Assembly (NCBI RefSeq): GCF_004801305.1
Contig: NZ_SSOD01000001.1
Location: 340,598-404,597 of the forward strand
Reading direction: 5' to 3'
Source of the DNA: Pseudothauera rhizosphaerae
GTDB taxonomy: Bacteria > Pseudomonadota > Gammaproteobacteria > Burkholderiales > Rhodocyclaceae
DNA length: 64,000 nt
Made by a program: the position numbers and the translations under genes
In this document: positions 18,130 to 26,080 of the stretch, piece after piece
Numbering within the stretch: position 1 is the first letter of the stretch
How the letters are laid out: each line of letters opens with the position of its first letter
The notes under the pieces: model-generated
Databases searched by the model: none
What the model was told of the DNA's origin: nothing
Seen by the model: only the letters and a program-made list of their open reading frames with translations

Positions 18130-18218
18130 CCGCTTCGCAGCGGAAGCCGGCAAGCATGCAGCCACCCCGTGCCAACCCCGTCCTTGCCGAAAAGCGCATC
18201 CGGGCGTAGCTTTTCCGC

Positions 18219-18234
18219 TGGCACGCAACTTGAT
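18219..18234 (+). promoter_or_regulatory. Candidate sigma-54 (-24/-12) promoter before hupE
   Basis: TGGCACG, four bases, then TTGAT. The -24 half is a perfect consensus. The -12 half has A where C is expected (TTGCW). The spacing from GG (18220) to the G of the -12 element (18232) is 12 bases, as needed. A strong AGGAGG-like ribosome site follows near 18264, and hupE starts at 18274. HoxA is the obvious candidate activator. Confidence 0.65.
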
Positions 18235-18273
18235 TACCCCTTTCCGTCCCGTCCGAGCATTTCAGGAGGCAAC

Positions 18274-18849
18274 ATGCACCCGACCCGCGCGCTGATCACC
18301 CTGGGCCTCGCCCTCGCCAGCGGCACCGCCCTGGCCCACCAGGGCCACGAATCCGCCAGCTTCTTCTCCGGCTTCTCCCACCCCCTGGGCGGCATCGACC
18401 ACCTGCTGGCCATGCTCGCCGTAGGCCTGTACGCCGCCCGCCAGTCCGGCTGGCAGCGCTGGGCGCTGCCGGTGGGCTTCGTGGTGGCCATGCTGGTCGG
18501 CGCCGGGCTGGGCGCGCTGGGCGTGGAACTGCCCGCGGTGGAAGCGGGCATCGCCGCCTCGGTGCTGGTGCTGGGCCTGCTGATCGCCTTCGCCGCCCGC
18601 CTGCCGGTCGTGGCCGCGCTGCCGCTGGTGGCGGCCTTCGCCCTCTTCCACGGCCACGCCCACCACGCCGAGATGGGCGACGGTTCGCTGTTCACCTACG
18701 CCGCCGGCTTCGCCATCGCCACCGCGCTGCTGCATGGCGCGGGCTACCTCATCGGCCGCCAGGTGCCGCAGGCCCAGTGGGCGCAGCGCCTGCAGCGCGC
18801 CGTCGGCGTGGCCATCGCCGGTGCCGGAGCGGTGTTCCTCGGCGGCTGA
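18274..18849 (+). CDS. hupE: HupE/UreJ-family nickel permease
   Basis: This 191-residue inner-membrane protein has a cleavable-looking signal (ending GTALAHQGH) and about six hydrophobic segments. The family motif HPLGGIDHLLAMLAVGLYA is present. A second His cluster is FHGHAHHAEM. HupE proteins move nickel for hydrogenase synthesis. It has its own sigma-54 promoter match and a strong terminator, so it seems to be a single-gene unit regulated with the hydrogenase operon. Confidence 0.93.
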   Translation: MHPTRALITLGLALASGTALAHQGHESASFFSGFSHPLGGIDHLLAMLAVGLYAARQSGWQRWALPVGFVVAMLVGAGLGALGVELPAVEAGIAASVLVLGLLIAFAARLPVVAALPLVAAFALFHGHAHHAEMGDGSLFTYAAGFAIATALLHGAGYLIGRQVPQAQWAQRLQRAVGVAIAGAGAVFLGG

Positions 18850-18871
18850 GCTTCAGCCTTCACCGGCAAGA

Positions 18872-18899
18872 AAAAGAGGTGGCCGCGGCCACCTCTTTT
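18872..18899. terminator. Perfect-palindrome bidirectional terminator
   Basis: AAAAGAGGTGGCC and GGCCACCTCTTTT arms make a perfect 28-base palindrome with A and T tracts at the ends. It lies between hupE (+) and the flavin reductase gene (-), so it can end transcription from both sides. Confidence 0.88.
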
Positions 18900-18920
18900 C
18901 ATTCGGCGCAGCGCACCGTT

Positions 18921-19421
18921 TCAGGGCGCCAGCCGGCGATAGGCACCGCCGTGGAACAGCAGCGGCGGACGGTCCGCACGGTCGAAGTTCACCACCTCGC
19001 TGACGAACAGCACGTGGTCGCCGCCCGGATAGCGGTGCGTGTTGCGGCATTCGAAGCGCGCGCAGCAGCCGCGCAGCAGCGGCGAGCCGCCCAGACCCTC
19101 GTCGTATTCCAGTCCGGCGAAGCGGTCCTCGCTGCGGCTCGCGAAAAGCTGGGAGAGATCCTGCTGGTCTTCCGCCAGCACGTTGATGGCGTAGTATTCG
19201 CAGGCTTCGAACACCGGCACGCTGGGCGCAGCGGCCGACAGGCTCCACAGCACCAGCGGCGGATCGAGGGAGACCGAGTTGAAGGAATTCACCGTCAGCC
19301 CCACCGGCGCACCGTTGCCCGCACGCGTGGTGACCACCGTGATGCCGGTGGCGAACATGCCCAGGGCATTGCGGAAATTGCGGGTGAAGTCTTCGTGGGT
19401 GTAGTAGCTCTGTGCGGACAT
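18921..19421 (-). CDS. Flavin reductase family protein (FMN-binding)
   Basis: This 166-residue protein belongs to the HpaC/RutF-type flavin reductase family, which supplies reduced flavin to two-component monooxygenases. Motifs are MFATGITVVTTR, GLTVNSFNSVSLDPPLVLWSL and YPGGDHVLFVSEV with the HRYPGGDH turn. No oxygenase partner is next to it. It is divergent from mutY, with 39 bases between starts, and ends at the shared terminator with hupE. Substrate is unknown. Confidence 0.88.
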   Translation of the reverse strand: MSAQSYYTHEDFTRNFRNALGMFATGITVVTTRAGNGAPVGLTVNSFNSVSLDPPLVLWSLSAAAPSVPVFEACEYYAINVLAEDQQDLSQLFASRSEDRFAGLEYDEGLGGSPLLRGCCARFECRNTHRYPGGDHVLFVSEVVNFDRADRPPLLFHGGAYRRLAP

Positions 19422-19460
19422 GGGACAGGGCCCGGAACCGGTCTGTAGGAGCGACGGATT

Positions 19461-20552
19461 ATGGCTGCGAAGGCGACCCGCGTCGACCCCGCGGCACGAC
19501 AACAGGATCAGCACTTGTCCAAGCAAGACTTCGCCCATCGCCTGATGGCCTGGCAGGCCGCCCACGGCCGCCACGACCTGCCCTGGCAGCGCACCCGCGA
19601 CCCCTACCGCGTGTGGCTGTCGGAGATCATGCTGCAGCAGACCCAGGTGGGGACGGTGATCCCCTACTACCTGCGTTTCCTGGAGCGCTTCCCGCAGCTC
19701 GCCGACCTGGCCGCCGCGCCCCAGGAGGCGGTGCTGGGCCTGTGGAGCGGGCTGGGCTACTACGCCCGCGCGCGCAACCTGCACAAGGCCGCGCAGACCG
19801 TGATGGCCGAGCACGGCGGGCAGTTCCCGCAGCAGGCGGAAATGATCGCCCGCCTGCCGGGCATCGGCCGCTCCACGGCGGCGGCCATCGCCGCGTTCTG
19901 CTTCGGCGAGCGCGTGCCCATCCTGGACGGCAACGTCAAGCGCGTGCTGTGCCGTGCCTTCGGCGTGGAGGGTTTCCCCGGCGAACGCGCGGTGGAGCAG
20001 CGCTTGTGGGCGCTGGCGGAGGACTTGCTGCCGGCGACCGGCGTTGGGCGCTACATCCAGGCCCAGATGGACCTGGGCGCCACGGTGTGCACCCGTACCC
20101 GCCCCGCCTGTACCCGCTGTCCGCTGGCGGGCGATTGCATGGCGCTGCGGGACGGCCGCACGGCTGAACTGCCCGCGGCCCGCCCGCGCAAGGCGCCGCC
20201 GCGACGCAGCGTGGAGGTGGCGGTGGTGCGCGCCGGCGATGCGGTGCTGCTGGAACGGCGCCCGGCCGCCGGCATCTGGGGCGGACTGCTGGCGCTGCCG
20301 GAGGCCGACGCGGCGGGCGCCGCGGCCTGGGCCGCCCGGCGCTTCGGTGTCGCCGACGGGCGCGCCTTGCCCGCGCTCACCCACACCTTCACCCACTTCG
20401 TGCTGGAAATCCGCCCCTGGCTGGTGGACCTGCCCGCCCCGCCCGCCCTGGCCGCGGACGGCGCCCTGCGCTGGCAGGCCCTGGACGCGCTGGACGAGGC
20501 GCCGCTGCCGACGCCGGTGCGCACCATCCTGCAGGGGCTACGCCGCCCCTGA
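19461..20552 (+). CDS. mutY: Adenine DNA glycosylase MutY
   Basis: This 363-residue base-excision enzyme removes A mispaired with 8-oxoG. The catalytic Glu is E55 in SEIMLQQTQV. The helix-hairpin-helix is LPGIGRSTAAAIAA, with the catalytic Asp in RYIQAQMDLGA. The [4Fe-4S] ligands are CTRTRPACTRCPLAGDC. A NUDIX-like C-terminal domain reads 8-oxoG (from VEVAVVRAGDAVLLERR). The N-terminus has about 20 extra residues; a later start cannot be excluded. It converges with DUF3299, with only 2 bases between stops. Confidence 0.96.
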   Translation: MAAKATRVDPAARQQDQHLSKQDFAHRLMAWQAAHGRHDLPWQRTRDPYRVWLSEIMLQQTQVGTVIPYYLRFLERFPQLADLAAAPQEAVLGLWSGLGYYARARNLHKAAQTVMAEHGGQFPQQAEMIARLPGIGRSTAAAIAAFCFGERVPILDGNVKRVLCRAFGVEGFPGERAVEQRLWALAEDLLPATGVGRYIQAQMDLGATVCTRTRPACTRCPLAGDCMALRDGRTAELPAARPRKAPPRRSVEVAVVRAGDAVLLERRPAAGIWGGLLALPEADAAGAAAWAARRFGVADGRALPALTHTFTHFVLEIRPWLVDLPAPPALAADGALRWQALDALDEAPLPTPVRTILQGLRRP

Positions 20553-20554
20553 CC

Positions 20555-21184
20555 CTACTTCGTGCCCGGCAGCGGTTCGACGTATTCCTCGACCTTGATG
20601 CCGCGCAACTGGTAGCCGGCGTTGCCCAGTTCGGAGTCGATGCGCGCCACGGTGAGCACGCCGCTGACCCACACCGGCACCATGTTCCAGTCGCCCGGGA
20701 TGGGCTTGTCCGGCAGCACGTGGATCAACTGGTTGGCGGGCGGCGGCGGCACGTGGATGCAGGCGCCGAAGTAGGGCACCAGCAGGAATTCGCGCACGGT
20801 CTTGCCGTCCCCTTCCAGGGGCACGACGAAGCCGGGGATGCGGATGCGGCGGCCGTTCATGGCCTGCACCACCGGTGCCCGGTCCCATTCCTCGCGCAGG
20901 CGGCGCATCAGGTCCATGGCGCGCGGGTCGTTGTCGCCGAGGGAATCCAGGTCGATGTCGTCGAACAGGGCCTGGGGGTTCCAGTCCGGCGGCAGCAGGT
21001 CGTCCCACTCGATTTCGGTGAATTCCGCCGCGGGCTTGCCGCCGCCGCTCAGGCGGTCGCCGACCTGGTAGCCCGGCTGGGCGGCCGGTGTGGGGGCTTT
21101 CTGCGCCTGGGCGTCGGGCAGCAGCGCCGCCAGGCCGGCGACGGCGGCCAGAACGAGTGCAGCGAGGGCGAAGCGGAATCTCAT
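20555..21184 (-). CDS. DUF3299 periplasmic protein of the zinc locus
   Basis: This 209-residue protein has a signal peptide (ends DAQAQK). The DUF3299 core follows: RRIRIPGFVVPLEGDGKTVREFLLVPYFGACIHVPPPPANQLIHV. Cys and His in GACIHVPPPP could bind metal, but this is inference. It is the last gene of a leftward operon with DUF2796, an ABC ATPase and an FtsX-like permease. The set resembles the zinc-regulated ZrgA-E transporter described in Vibrio. Molecular function is not known. Confidence 0.88.
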   Translation of the reverse strand: MRFRFALAALVLAAVAGLAALLPDAQAQKAPTPAAQPGYQVGDRLSGGGKPAAEFTEIEWDDLLPPDWNPQALFDDIDLDSLGDNDPRAMDLMRRLREEWDRAPVVQAMNGRRIRIPGFVVPLEGDGKTVREFLLVPYFGACIHVPPPPANQLIHVLPDKPIPGDWNMVPVWVSGVLTVARIDSELGNAGYQLRGIKVEEYVEPLPGTK

Positions 21185-21185
21185 C

Positions 21186-22451
21186 TCAAATCCTGATCGT
21201 CATGCCGTCGGCCAGGGAATAGCGGTAGGCGCGCCAAGCCGGCACCAGGCTGGCGAGCAGGGCCGCGCTCAGCACCGCGCCGAGCAGCCGCCATTCGGCG
21301 GCCGACGGCCAGCCGGCCGACAGGGGCAGGCCGTAGCGCGTTTCCAGCCACGGCCCGGCCACGGCCACCGCGACGGAAAGCAGCATGATACCGAGGACGC
21401 AGCCGGCCAGGCCGAGCAGCAGGCTTTCCAGCGCCAGCAGGCGGAACACCTGGCCGGGGCTGGCACCGAGCGCCCGCAGGATGGCGAGTTCCCGGCGGCG
21501 CTCGCCCAGGCTGGCGACGACCACCGCTACCAGGCCCGCCAGGCCCACCGCCACCACCAGCGCAGACACGGCCAGCAGTGCCCGCTCGGCAATCGCTACC
21601 ACGTTCCACAACTCCTGCAGCGTGGCGCCGGGCAGCACCGCCAGCAGGGGTTCCGCAGGCCAGTCGTTGATCCGCCGCTGCACGCGGAACACCGCCGTGC
21701 GCGACTTCAGCCCCACCAGCGCGGCGGTGACGCTCTTCGGGCTGAGGTCGAACTTGCGCACATGCTCGGCGGAAATGTTGACGCCGGGCAGGCGGGCGCC
21801 GCCCGCCCAATCCACGTGGATGGCCTCGATGCCTTCCAGGCTGACCAGCACCGAGCGGTCCACCGGCGTGCCGCTGCGTTCGAGCACGCCGACGATGGTG
21901 AAGGGCTTGTCGTCGTGCTCGGCAAACGTGGCCTCCCCCGCGCCGTGGCTGACCACGATGGACTGGCCGACCCGGTAGCCGAAGCGCGCCGCCACCTCGG
22001 CCCCCACCACCGCCTCGAACACGTCGCCGAAGGGCCGGCCGTCGGCGAAGGCCAGCCCGTGGCCGCGGCCGTAGCGGTAGTGGGCGAAGAAATCGTCCGT
22101 GGTGCCCACGACGCGGAAACCCCGGTGGGAGTCGCCCAGGGACAGGGGCACCAGCCAGTCCACCTCCGGCAGCGCGGCGATGTCCCGGACGCTTTGCCAG
22201 GACACGTTGTTGGTGGCGTTGCCGATGTGGAACACCGAATACAGCAGCAGTTGCACCGGTCCGCTGCGCGCGCCTACCATCAGGTCGGTGCCGGAGATGG
22301 TGGAGGCGAAGCCCTCCCGCGCATCGTGGCGCAGGCGCTCCACGCCCAGCAGCAGGGCCACCGCGAGGGCCACGGAGACCACCGTGAGCAGGGCCGTGAG
22401 GCGGCGGTTGGCGATGCTGCGCCAGGTGAGGTGCCACAGCGGGGCCTTCAT
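21186..22451 (-). CDS. FtsX/MacB-like ABC transporter permease
   Basis: This 421-residue permease has four predicted membrane helices. One is at the N-terminus (LTALLTVVSVALAVALLLGV), then a large periplasmic domain of about 250 residues, and three C-terminal helices around LGERRRELAILRALGASPGQVFR, the FtsX signature. It ends one base before the DUF3299 start. It overlaps the ATPase gene by 4 bases. The partner genes suggest metal-linked lipoprotein or substrate extraction, or zinc uptake as proposed for Zrg. Confidence 0.9.
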   Translation of the reverse strand: MKAPLWHLTWRSIANRRLTALLTVVSVALAVALLLGVERLRHDAREGFASTISGTDLMVGARSGPVQLLLYSVFHIGNATNNVSWQSVRDIAALPEVDWLVPLSLGDSHRGFRVVGTTDDFFAHYRYGRGHGLAFADGRPFGDVFEAVVGAEVAARFGYRVGQSIVVSHGAGEATFAEHDDKPFTIVGVLERSGTPVDRSVLVSLEGIEAIHVDWAGGARLPGVNISAEHVRKFDLSPKSVTAALVGLKSRTAVFRVQRRINDWPAEPLLAVLPGATLQELWNVVAIAERALLAVSALVVAVGLAGLVAVVVASLGERRRELAILRALGASPGQVFRLLALESLLLGLAGCVLGIMLLSVAVAVAGPWLETRYGLPLSAGWPSAAEWRLLGAVLSAALLASLVPAWRAYRYSLADGMTIRI

Positions 22452-23161
22452 GCTCCACCCCCCACGCGATTGATCTCGCCCAGCGCCACCCGGCGGTCGA
22501 AATGTTCCGCCAGGCGCGCGTCGTGGCTGACGAAGAGCAGCGCCGCGCGAGCGTCTGCGCATTCGGCCAGCAGCAGGTCGAGGAAGCCGCGCTGGCGGTC
22601 GGCGTCCAGCGCCGAGGTCGGCTCGTCGGCGATCACCAGGCTTGGGCGGCCGATCAGCGCGCGCGCCGCGGCCACGCGCTGCTGCTGGCCGACCGAGAGT
22701 TCCGCGGCCGGGCGGTCGAGCAGGGCGGCATCCAAATCCAGCCGCTGCGCGAGACGGGCGGCCTCGGCGGACGGCGTGGTGCCGGCCTCCTGCACCCGCG
22801 CGCGGCGCAGGGCGGAAAAGCGGCACGGCAGCAGGATGTTGTCCCGCGCCGAGAGATAGGGAATCAGGTTGAAGAGCTGGAACACGAAGCCGATGTGGTG
22901 GGCGCGGAAGCGGTCGCGGGCGCCGGCCCGCAACTCGCCCAGCACCTGGCCGTGCACCGCCACGCGGCCGGCCTGGGGATCGAGCACACCGCCCACCAGC
23001 GACAGCAGCGTGGTCTTGCCGCTGCCGCTGGGGCCGTGCAGGAACACGCGCTCGCCGGCGGCCAGCGCGAAGGCGGCCATCTCCAGGCAGGGCGCGGCGG
23101 CGCCCGGCCAGGCGAAGCGGATGCCCTGCAGGTCGACGGCCGGCGGCGCCAGGGCGCTCAC
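22448..23161 (-). CDS. LolD/MacB-type ABC transporter ATPase
   Basis: This 237-residue ATPase has Walker [12 protein letters not shown] and the MacB/LolD-type Q-loop region VFQLFNLIPYLSARDNILLP. The signature reads LSVGQQQRVAAARAL, with Gln after LSVG as in many LolD-type subunits. Walker B and D-loop are LVIADEPTSALD, and the switch His is in FVSHD. It overlaps both neighbours by 4 bases and would pair with the FtsX-like permease. Confidence 0.92.
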   Translation of the reverse strand: MSALAPPAVDLQGIRFAWPGAAAPCLEMAAFALAAGERVFLHGPSGSGKTTLLSLVGGVLDPQAGRVAVHGQVLGELRAGARDRFRAHHIGFVFQLFNLIPYLSARDNILLPCRFSALRRARVQEAGTTPSAEAARLAQRLDLDAALLDRPAAELSVGQQQRVAAARALIGRPSLVIADEPTSALDADRQRGFLDLLLAECADARAALLFVSHDARLAEHFDRRVALGEINRVGGGA

Positions 23162-23703
23162 AGGGGCAGCTTGTCCTGCGCGCGGTTCAGGACGGCCGAA
23201 CCCTGCCCGCGGGGCGTGGCCGTCTGCGCGCGCACGCTGCCCATGCGCGGGAAGGCTTCGGACAGCTTCACCCGGACCTCCTCCAGCGCCGCCGGGTTGG
23301 TGCAGGCGAGGCTGTAGTGCACGTGCAGGTCGCTGTGGCCTTCGTCGTGGTGGTGCTCTTCGTGATCGTGGCCGTGCTTATGGTCGTGGTCGTGATCCTC
23401 TTCCGCCCACGGCCATTCCAGTTCCACCTCCTGCACCGCGCAGCCGGCCGCGGCCGGCAGCACGAACAGGCGGGGGAAATCGCGCAGCTTCGCCTCCGCG
23501 TCGCGCACCGCCTGGCGCTGCGCATCGGTGCCCGGCGCGTGCTCGAAGCCGACCAGGTTGTCCAGCGGCGTCTCCAGCTCGATGGCGAGCTGCCCGCCGT
23601 CCACCGCCACCTGCAGGCTGGCCACGCCGTGCTCGTGAGCGTGCTGCGCCAACGCTGCCGTACTCATGCCCAGGCCCAGCAGGGCCGCCATCAGTTTCCT
23701 CAT
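23158..23703 (-). CDS. DUF2796 (ZrgA-like) periplasmic zinc-binding protein
   Basis: This 181-residue protein has a signal peptide (ends AALAQHAHEHG). It starts with a HAHEHG motif and has an internal Asp/His tract, EEDHDHDHKHGHDHEEHHHD, at about residues 101-120. Both are zinc-binding in character. The family name is DUF2796, represented by Vibrio ZrgA. It is the first gene of the leftward operon. It faces zur across 73 bases that contain a candidate Zur box. Periplasmic zinc capture is the likely role. Confidence 0.9.
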   Translation of the reverse strand: MRKLMAALLGLGMSTAALAQHAHEHGVASLQVAVDGGQLAIELETPLDNLVGFEHAPGTDAQRQAVRDAEAKLRDFPRLFVLPAAAGCAVQEVELEWPWAEEDHDHDHKHGHDHEEHHHDEGHSDLHVHYSLACTNPAALEEVRVKLSEAFPRMGSVRAQTATPRGQGSAVLNRAQDKLPL

Positions 23704-23736
23704 TGCTCGCACTCCCGACGCTTGAACGGGACAAGA

Positions 23737-23751
23737 TGCTACAATGTTGCA
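23737..23751. promoter_or_regulatory. Candidate Zur box in the divergent zinc promoter region
   Basis: TGCTACAATGTTGCA is a 15-base palindrome around a central A, with one mismatched pair. It lies in the 73-base gap between the DUF2796 gene (-) and zur (+), where one site could repress both operons. The AT content is higher than that of the flanks. Zur identity is inferred from context, not from a verified consensus. Confidence 0.6.
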
Positions 23752-23776
23752 ATTCCATAAGCAAACCCGTTCCCCC

Positions 23777-24235
23777 ATGGCCGCCTCCCGTTCCCGCCCG
23801 CCGCCGGCACCGCCCGCCGCAAGCCCGGCGCAGGCGCTGATCGCCGCCCACGGCCGGGTCACCCGCACCCGCGTGGCGGTGCTGGACAGCCTGCTGGCCA
23901 GCCACCAGCCGCTGAACCACGACCAGATCGCCGCCGAACTGGCCGCCACGGGCGAACACCATGACCGCGTCACCGTGTACCGGGCGCTGGACTGGCTGGT
24001 GGAGCAGGGCATCGCCGCGCGCATCGCGGGCAGCGACCGGGCATGGAAATTCGAGGCGGTGCGGCGCGGCCACCGCCACGCCCATTTCCACTGCGACACC
24101 TGCGGCCGCGTGCTGTGCCTGGAGGCCGTCGAGCCGGCCATCGCCGTGGCGCTGCCGGAAGGCTTCCGCCTGGAGCAGGCCGAACTGGTGCTGCGGGGCG
24201 CCTGTCCGGACTGTGCCCGCAACGGTGAACGCTGA
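23777..24235 (+). CDS. zur: Zinc uptake regulator Zur (Fur family)
   Basis: This 152-residue Fur-family repressor has a winged-helix region with RVTRTRVAVLDSLL and HDRVTVYRALDWLVEQG. The structural and regulatory zinc region reads GHRHAHFHCDTCGRVLCLE, and the second Cys pair is CPDC. The location upstream of znuCBA and divergent from zinc-related genes supports Zur over Fur. An earlier ATG at 23744 lies inside the candidate operator, so 23777 is preferred. No strong ribosome site is visible. Confidence 0.9.
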   Translation: MAASRSRPPPAPPAASPAQALIAAHGRVTRTRVAVLDSLLASHQPLNHDQIAAELAATGEHHDRVTVYRALDWLVEQGIAARIAGSDRAWKFEAVRRGHRHAHFHCDTCGRVLCLEAVEPAIAVALPEGFRLEQAELVLRGACPDCARNGER

Positions 24236-24289
24236 AACGCTGTTGCAGCAAGTCCATCCGCAAGAATTCGAATTCCCGACGAGCTCCCG

Positions 24290-24418
24290 ATGAAACATCA
24301 TCACCATCACAATCCCCGCGGCAGCCTGCTCGCCAGCGGCCTCGGCCAGCGCCTGGCAGTCGCCGCCGCCGCCGCCGCCCTGCTGTGGGCCGCCGTGCTG
24401 TGGGCGCTCGTACGATGA
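24290..24418 (+). CDS. His-tailed 42-residue membrane microprotein
   Basis: The predicted protein starts MKHHHHHNPRGSLL: five consecutive His directly after Met-Lys. A single hydrophobic helix follows, from LAVAAAAAALLW to VLWALVR at the C-terminus. It lies between zur and znuC, and its stop overlaps the znuC ATG (ATGA), the same coupling used through the rest of the locus. The start has a GAGCTCCCG-type weak ribosome site. It has no recognised family. The His tail and position suggest a zinc-handling partner of ZnuB/ZnuC. This is inference. Confidence 0.6.
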   Translation: MKHHHHHNPRGSLLASGLGQRLAVAAAAAALLWAAVLWALVR

Positions 24419-25200
24419 AGCCGCCCCTGCTCCGCCTGGAGAACCTCACCCTGGGCTACGACCGCCACCCGGCGGTGCACCACCTGGACATCGAGATTCC
24501 CGCCGGCGCGCTGCTCGCCGTGGTCGGCCCCAACGGCGCGGGCAAGTCCACGCTGCTGAAAGGCATCGCCGGCGAACTGCGCGCGCTGGGCGGCCACATC
24601 CATCTGAACTGCCGCCCGCGCACGCAGGTCGCCTATCTGCCCCAGCGCGGCGAGCTGGACTTCAGCTTCCCGGTGTCGGTGTTCGAGATGGTGGCCATGG
24701 GGCTGTGGCACGAGATTGGCGCCTTCGGCCGGGTAGGCGACGAACACCTGCACCGCATCGAGGCGGCGCTGGACGCGGTCGGCCTCTCGGGCTTCGAGGC
24801 GCGCCCCATCGGCTCGCTGTCCGGCGGGCAGATGCAGCGCGTGCGCTTCGCCCGCCTGATCCTGCAGGACGCTCCGCTGATCCTGCTGGACGAACCCTTC
24901 GCCGCGCTGGACGCGCGCACCGTGGCCGACCTGATGCAGTTGATCCTGGCCTGGCACCGGGAAGGGCGCACCATCCTCACGGTGGTGCACGACCTGGACC
25001 AGGTGCGCCGCCACTTCCCCACCTGCCTGCTGCTGGCGCGGGAACCGGTCGCCTTCGGCCCCACCGCCCAGGTGCTCACCGAACCGCTGCTCGGCCACGC
25101 GCGCCGGCTGTCGGAAGCCTTCGACGAGGAGGCCGCGGTCTGCCACCGCCCCGAGGACGCCCACGCCGACGATGCCCATGCCGGGGAGGCCCACGCGTGA
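24415..25200 (+). CDS. znuC: Zinc ABC transporter ATPase ZnuC
   Basis: This 261-residue ATPase has Walker A GPNGAGKSTLLK, Q-loop YLPQRGELD, signature LSGGQMQRVRFARL, Walker B LILLDEPFAALD and switch His in VVHDLD. The C-terminal tail is His/Asp/Glu-rich (HRPEDAHADDAHAGEAHA), a feature of zinc-type ZnuC proteins that may bind zinc in the cytoplasm. It overlaps the microprotein upstream and the GTG start of znuB downstream. Confidence 0.95.
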   Translation: MKPPLLRLENLTLGYDRHPAVHHLDIEIPAGALLAVVGPNGAGKSTLLKGIAGELRALGGHIHLNCRPRTQVAYLPQRGELDFSFPVSVFEMVAMGLWHEIGAFGRVGDEHLHRIEAALDAVGLSGFEARPIGSLSGGQMQRVRFARLILQDAPLILLDEPFAALDARTVADLMQLILAWHREGRTILTVVHDLDQVRRHFPTCLLLAREPVAFGPTAQVLTEPLLGHARRLSEAFDEEAAVCHRPEDAHADDAHAGEAHA

Positions 25201-26063
25201 TCGATTTCTTCCTCGCGCCCTTCGTCGACTTCGCCTTCATGCGCCGCGCGCTGGCCGGCTGCCTGGCGCTGGCGCTGGGCGCCACGCCGGTGGGGGTGTT
25301 CCTGCTGCTGCGCCGCATGAGCCTGATGGGCGACGCCATGAGCCACGCCATCCTGCCCGGCGCAGCCCTCGGTTATCTGGCCTTCGGCCTGTCCCTGGCC
25401 GCGATGACCGTGGGCGGCATCCTCGCCGGCCTCGCGGTGGTGCTGCTCGCGGGCCTGGTCACCCGCAGCTCGGTGCTGAAGGAGGACGCCAGCCTCGCCA
25501 CCTTCTACCTGCTGTCGCTCGCCGCCGGGGTCATGATCGTCTCCCTGCGCGGCAACAACCTGGACCTGCTGCACGTGCTGTTCGGCTCGGTACTGGCCCT
25601 GGACGACGCCTCCCTGCTGCTGATCGCCGCCATCGCCAGCCTGACCCTGTTCGGCCTCGCCCTGCTGCTGCGCCCGCTGGCGCTGGAGTGCTTCGACCCG
25701 GCCTTCCTGCGCGGCGTGAGCCGGCTGTCGCCGGTGGCCCACTACGGTTTCCTGGCGCTGGTGGTGTTCAACCTGGTGGCCGGTTTCCACGCCCTGGGCA
25801 CGCTGATGGCGGTGGGCATCATGATCCTGCCGGCCGCCGCGGCCCGCGTGTGGACCCGCCGCCTCGGGCCCCTGCTCGCCACCGCCTCGGCGCTGGCCTT
25901 CGCCAGCGCGCTGGCCGGCCTGCTGCTGTCCTTCCACGCCGACGTACCCGCCGGCCCCGCCATCGTGCTGATGTGCGGCCTGGCCTACCTCGCCTCGCTG
26001 CTGCTCGCGCCGGACGGCGTACTCGCCGCCCGCCTGCCCGCGCGCAGCCACCTGGAATCCTGA
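25197..26063 (+). CDS. znuB: Zinc ABC transporter permease ZnuB
   Basis: This 288-residue ABC-3 family permease has about eight membrane helices. Motifs are RRMSLMGDAMSHAILPGAALG, which is the usual ATPase contact region, and GTLMAVGIMILPAAAARVW. Start is a GTG overlapping the znuC stop (GTGA), giving VIDFFLAPF. Downstream, 17 bases separate it from znuA. Confidence 0.95.
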   Translation: MIDFFLAPFVDFAFMRRALAGCLALALGATPVGVFLLLRRMSLMGDAMSHAILPGAALGYLAFGLSLAAMTVGGILAGLAVVLLAGLVTRSSVLKEDASLATFYLLSLAAGVMIVSLRGNNLDLLHVLFGSVLALDDASLLLIAAIASLTLFGLALLLRPLALECFDPAFLRGVSRLSPVAHYGFLALVVFNLVAGFHALGTLMAVGIMILPAAAARVWTRRLGPLLATASALAFASALAGLLLSFHADVPAGPAIVLMCGLAYLASLLLAPDGVLAARLPARSHLES

Positions 26064-26080
26064 AACCGGAAAGAGCCCCC

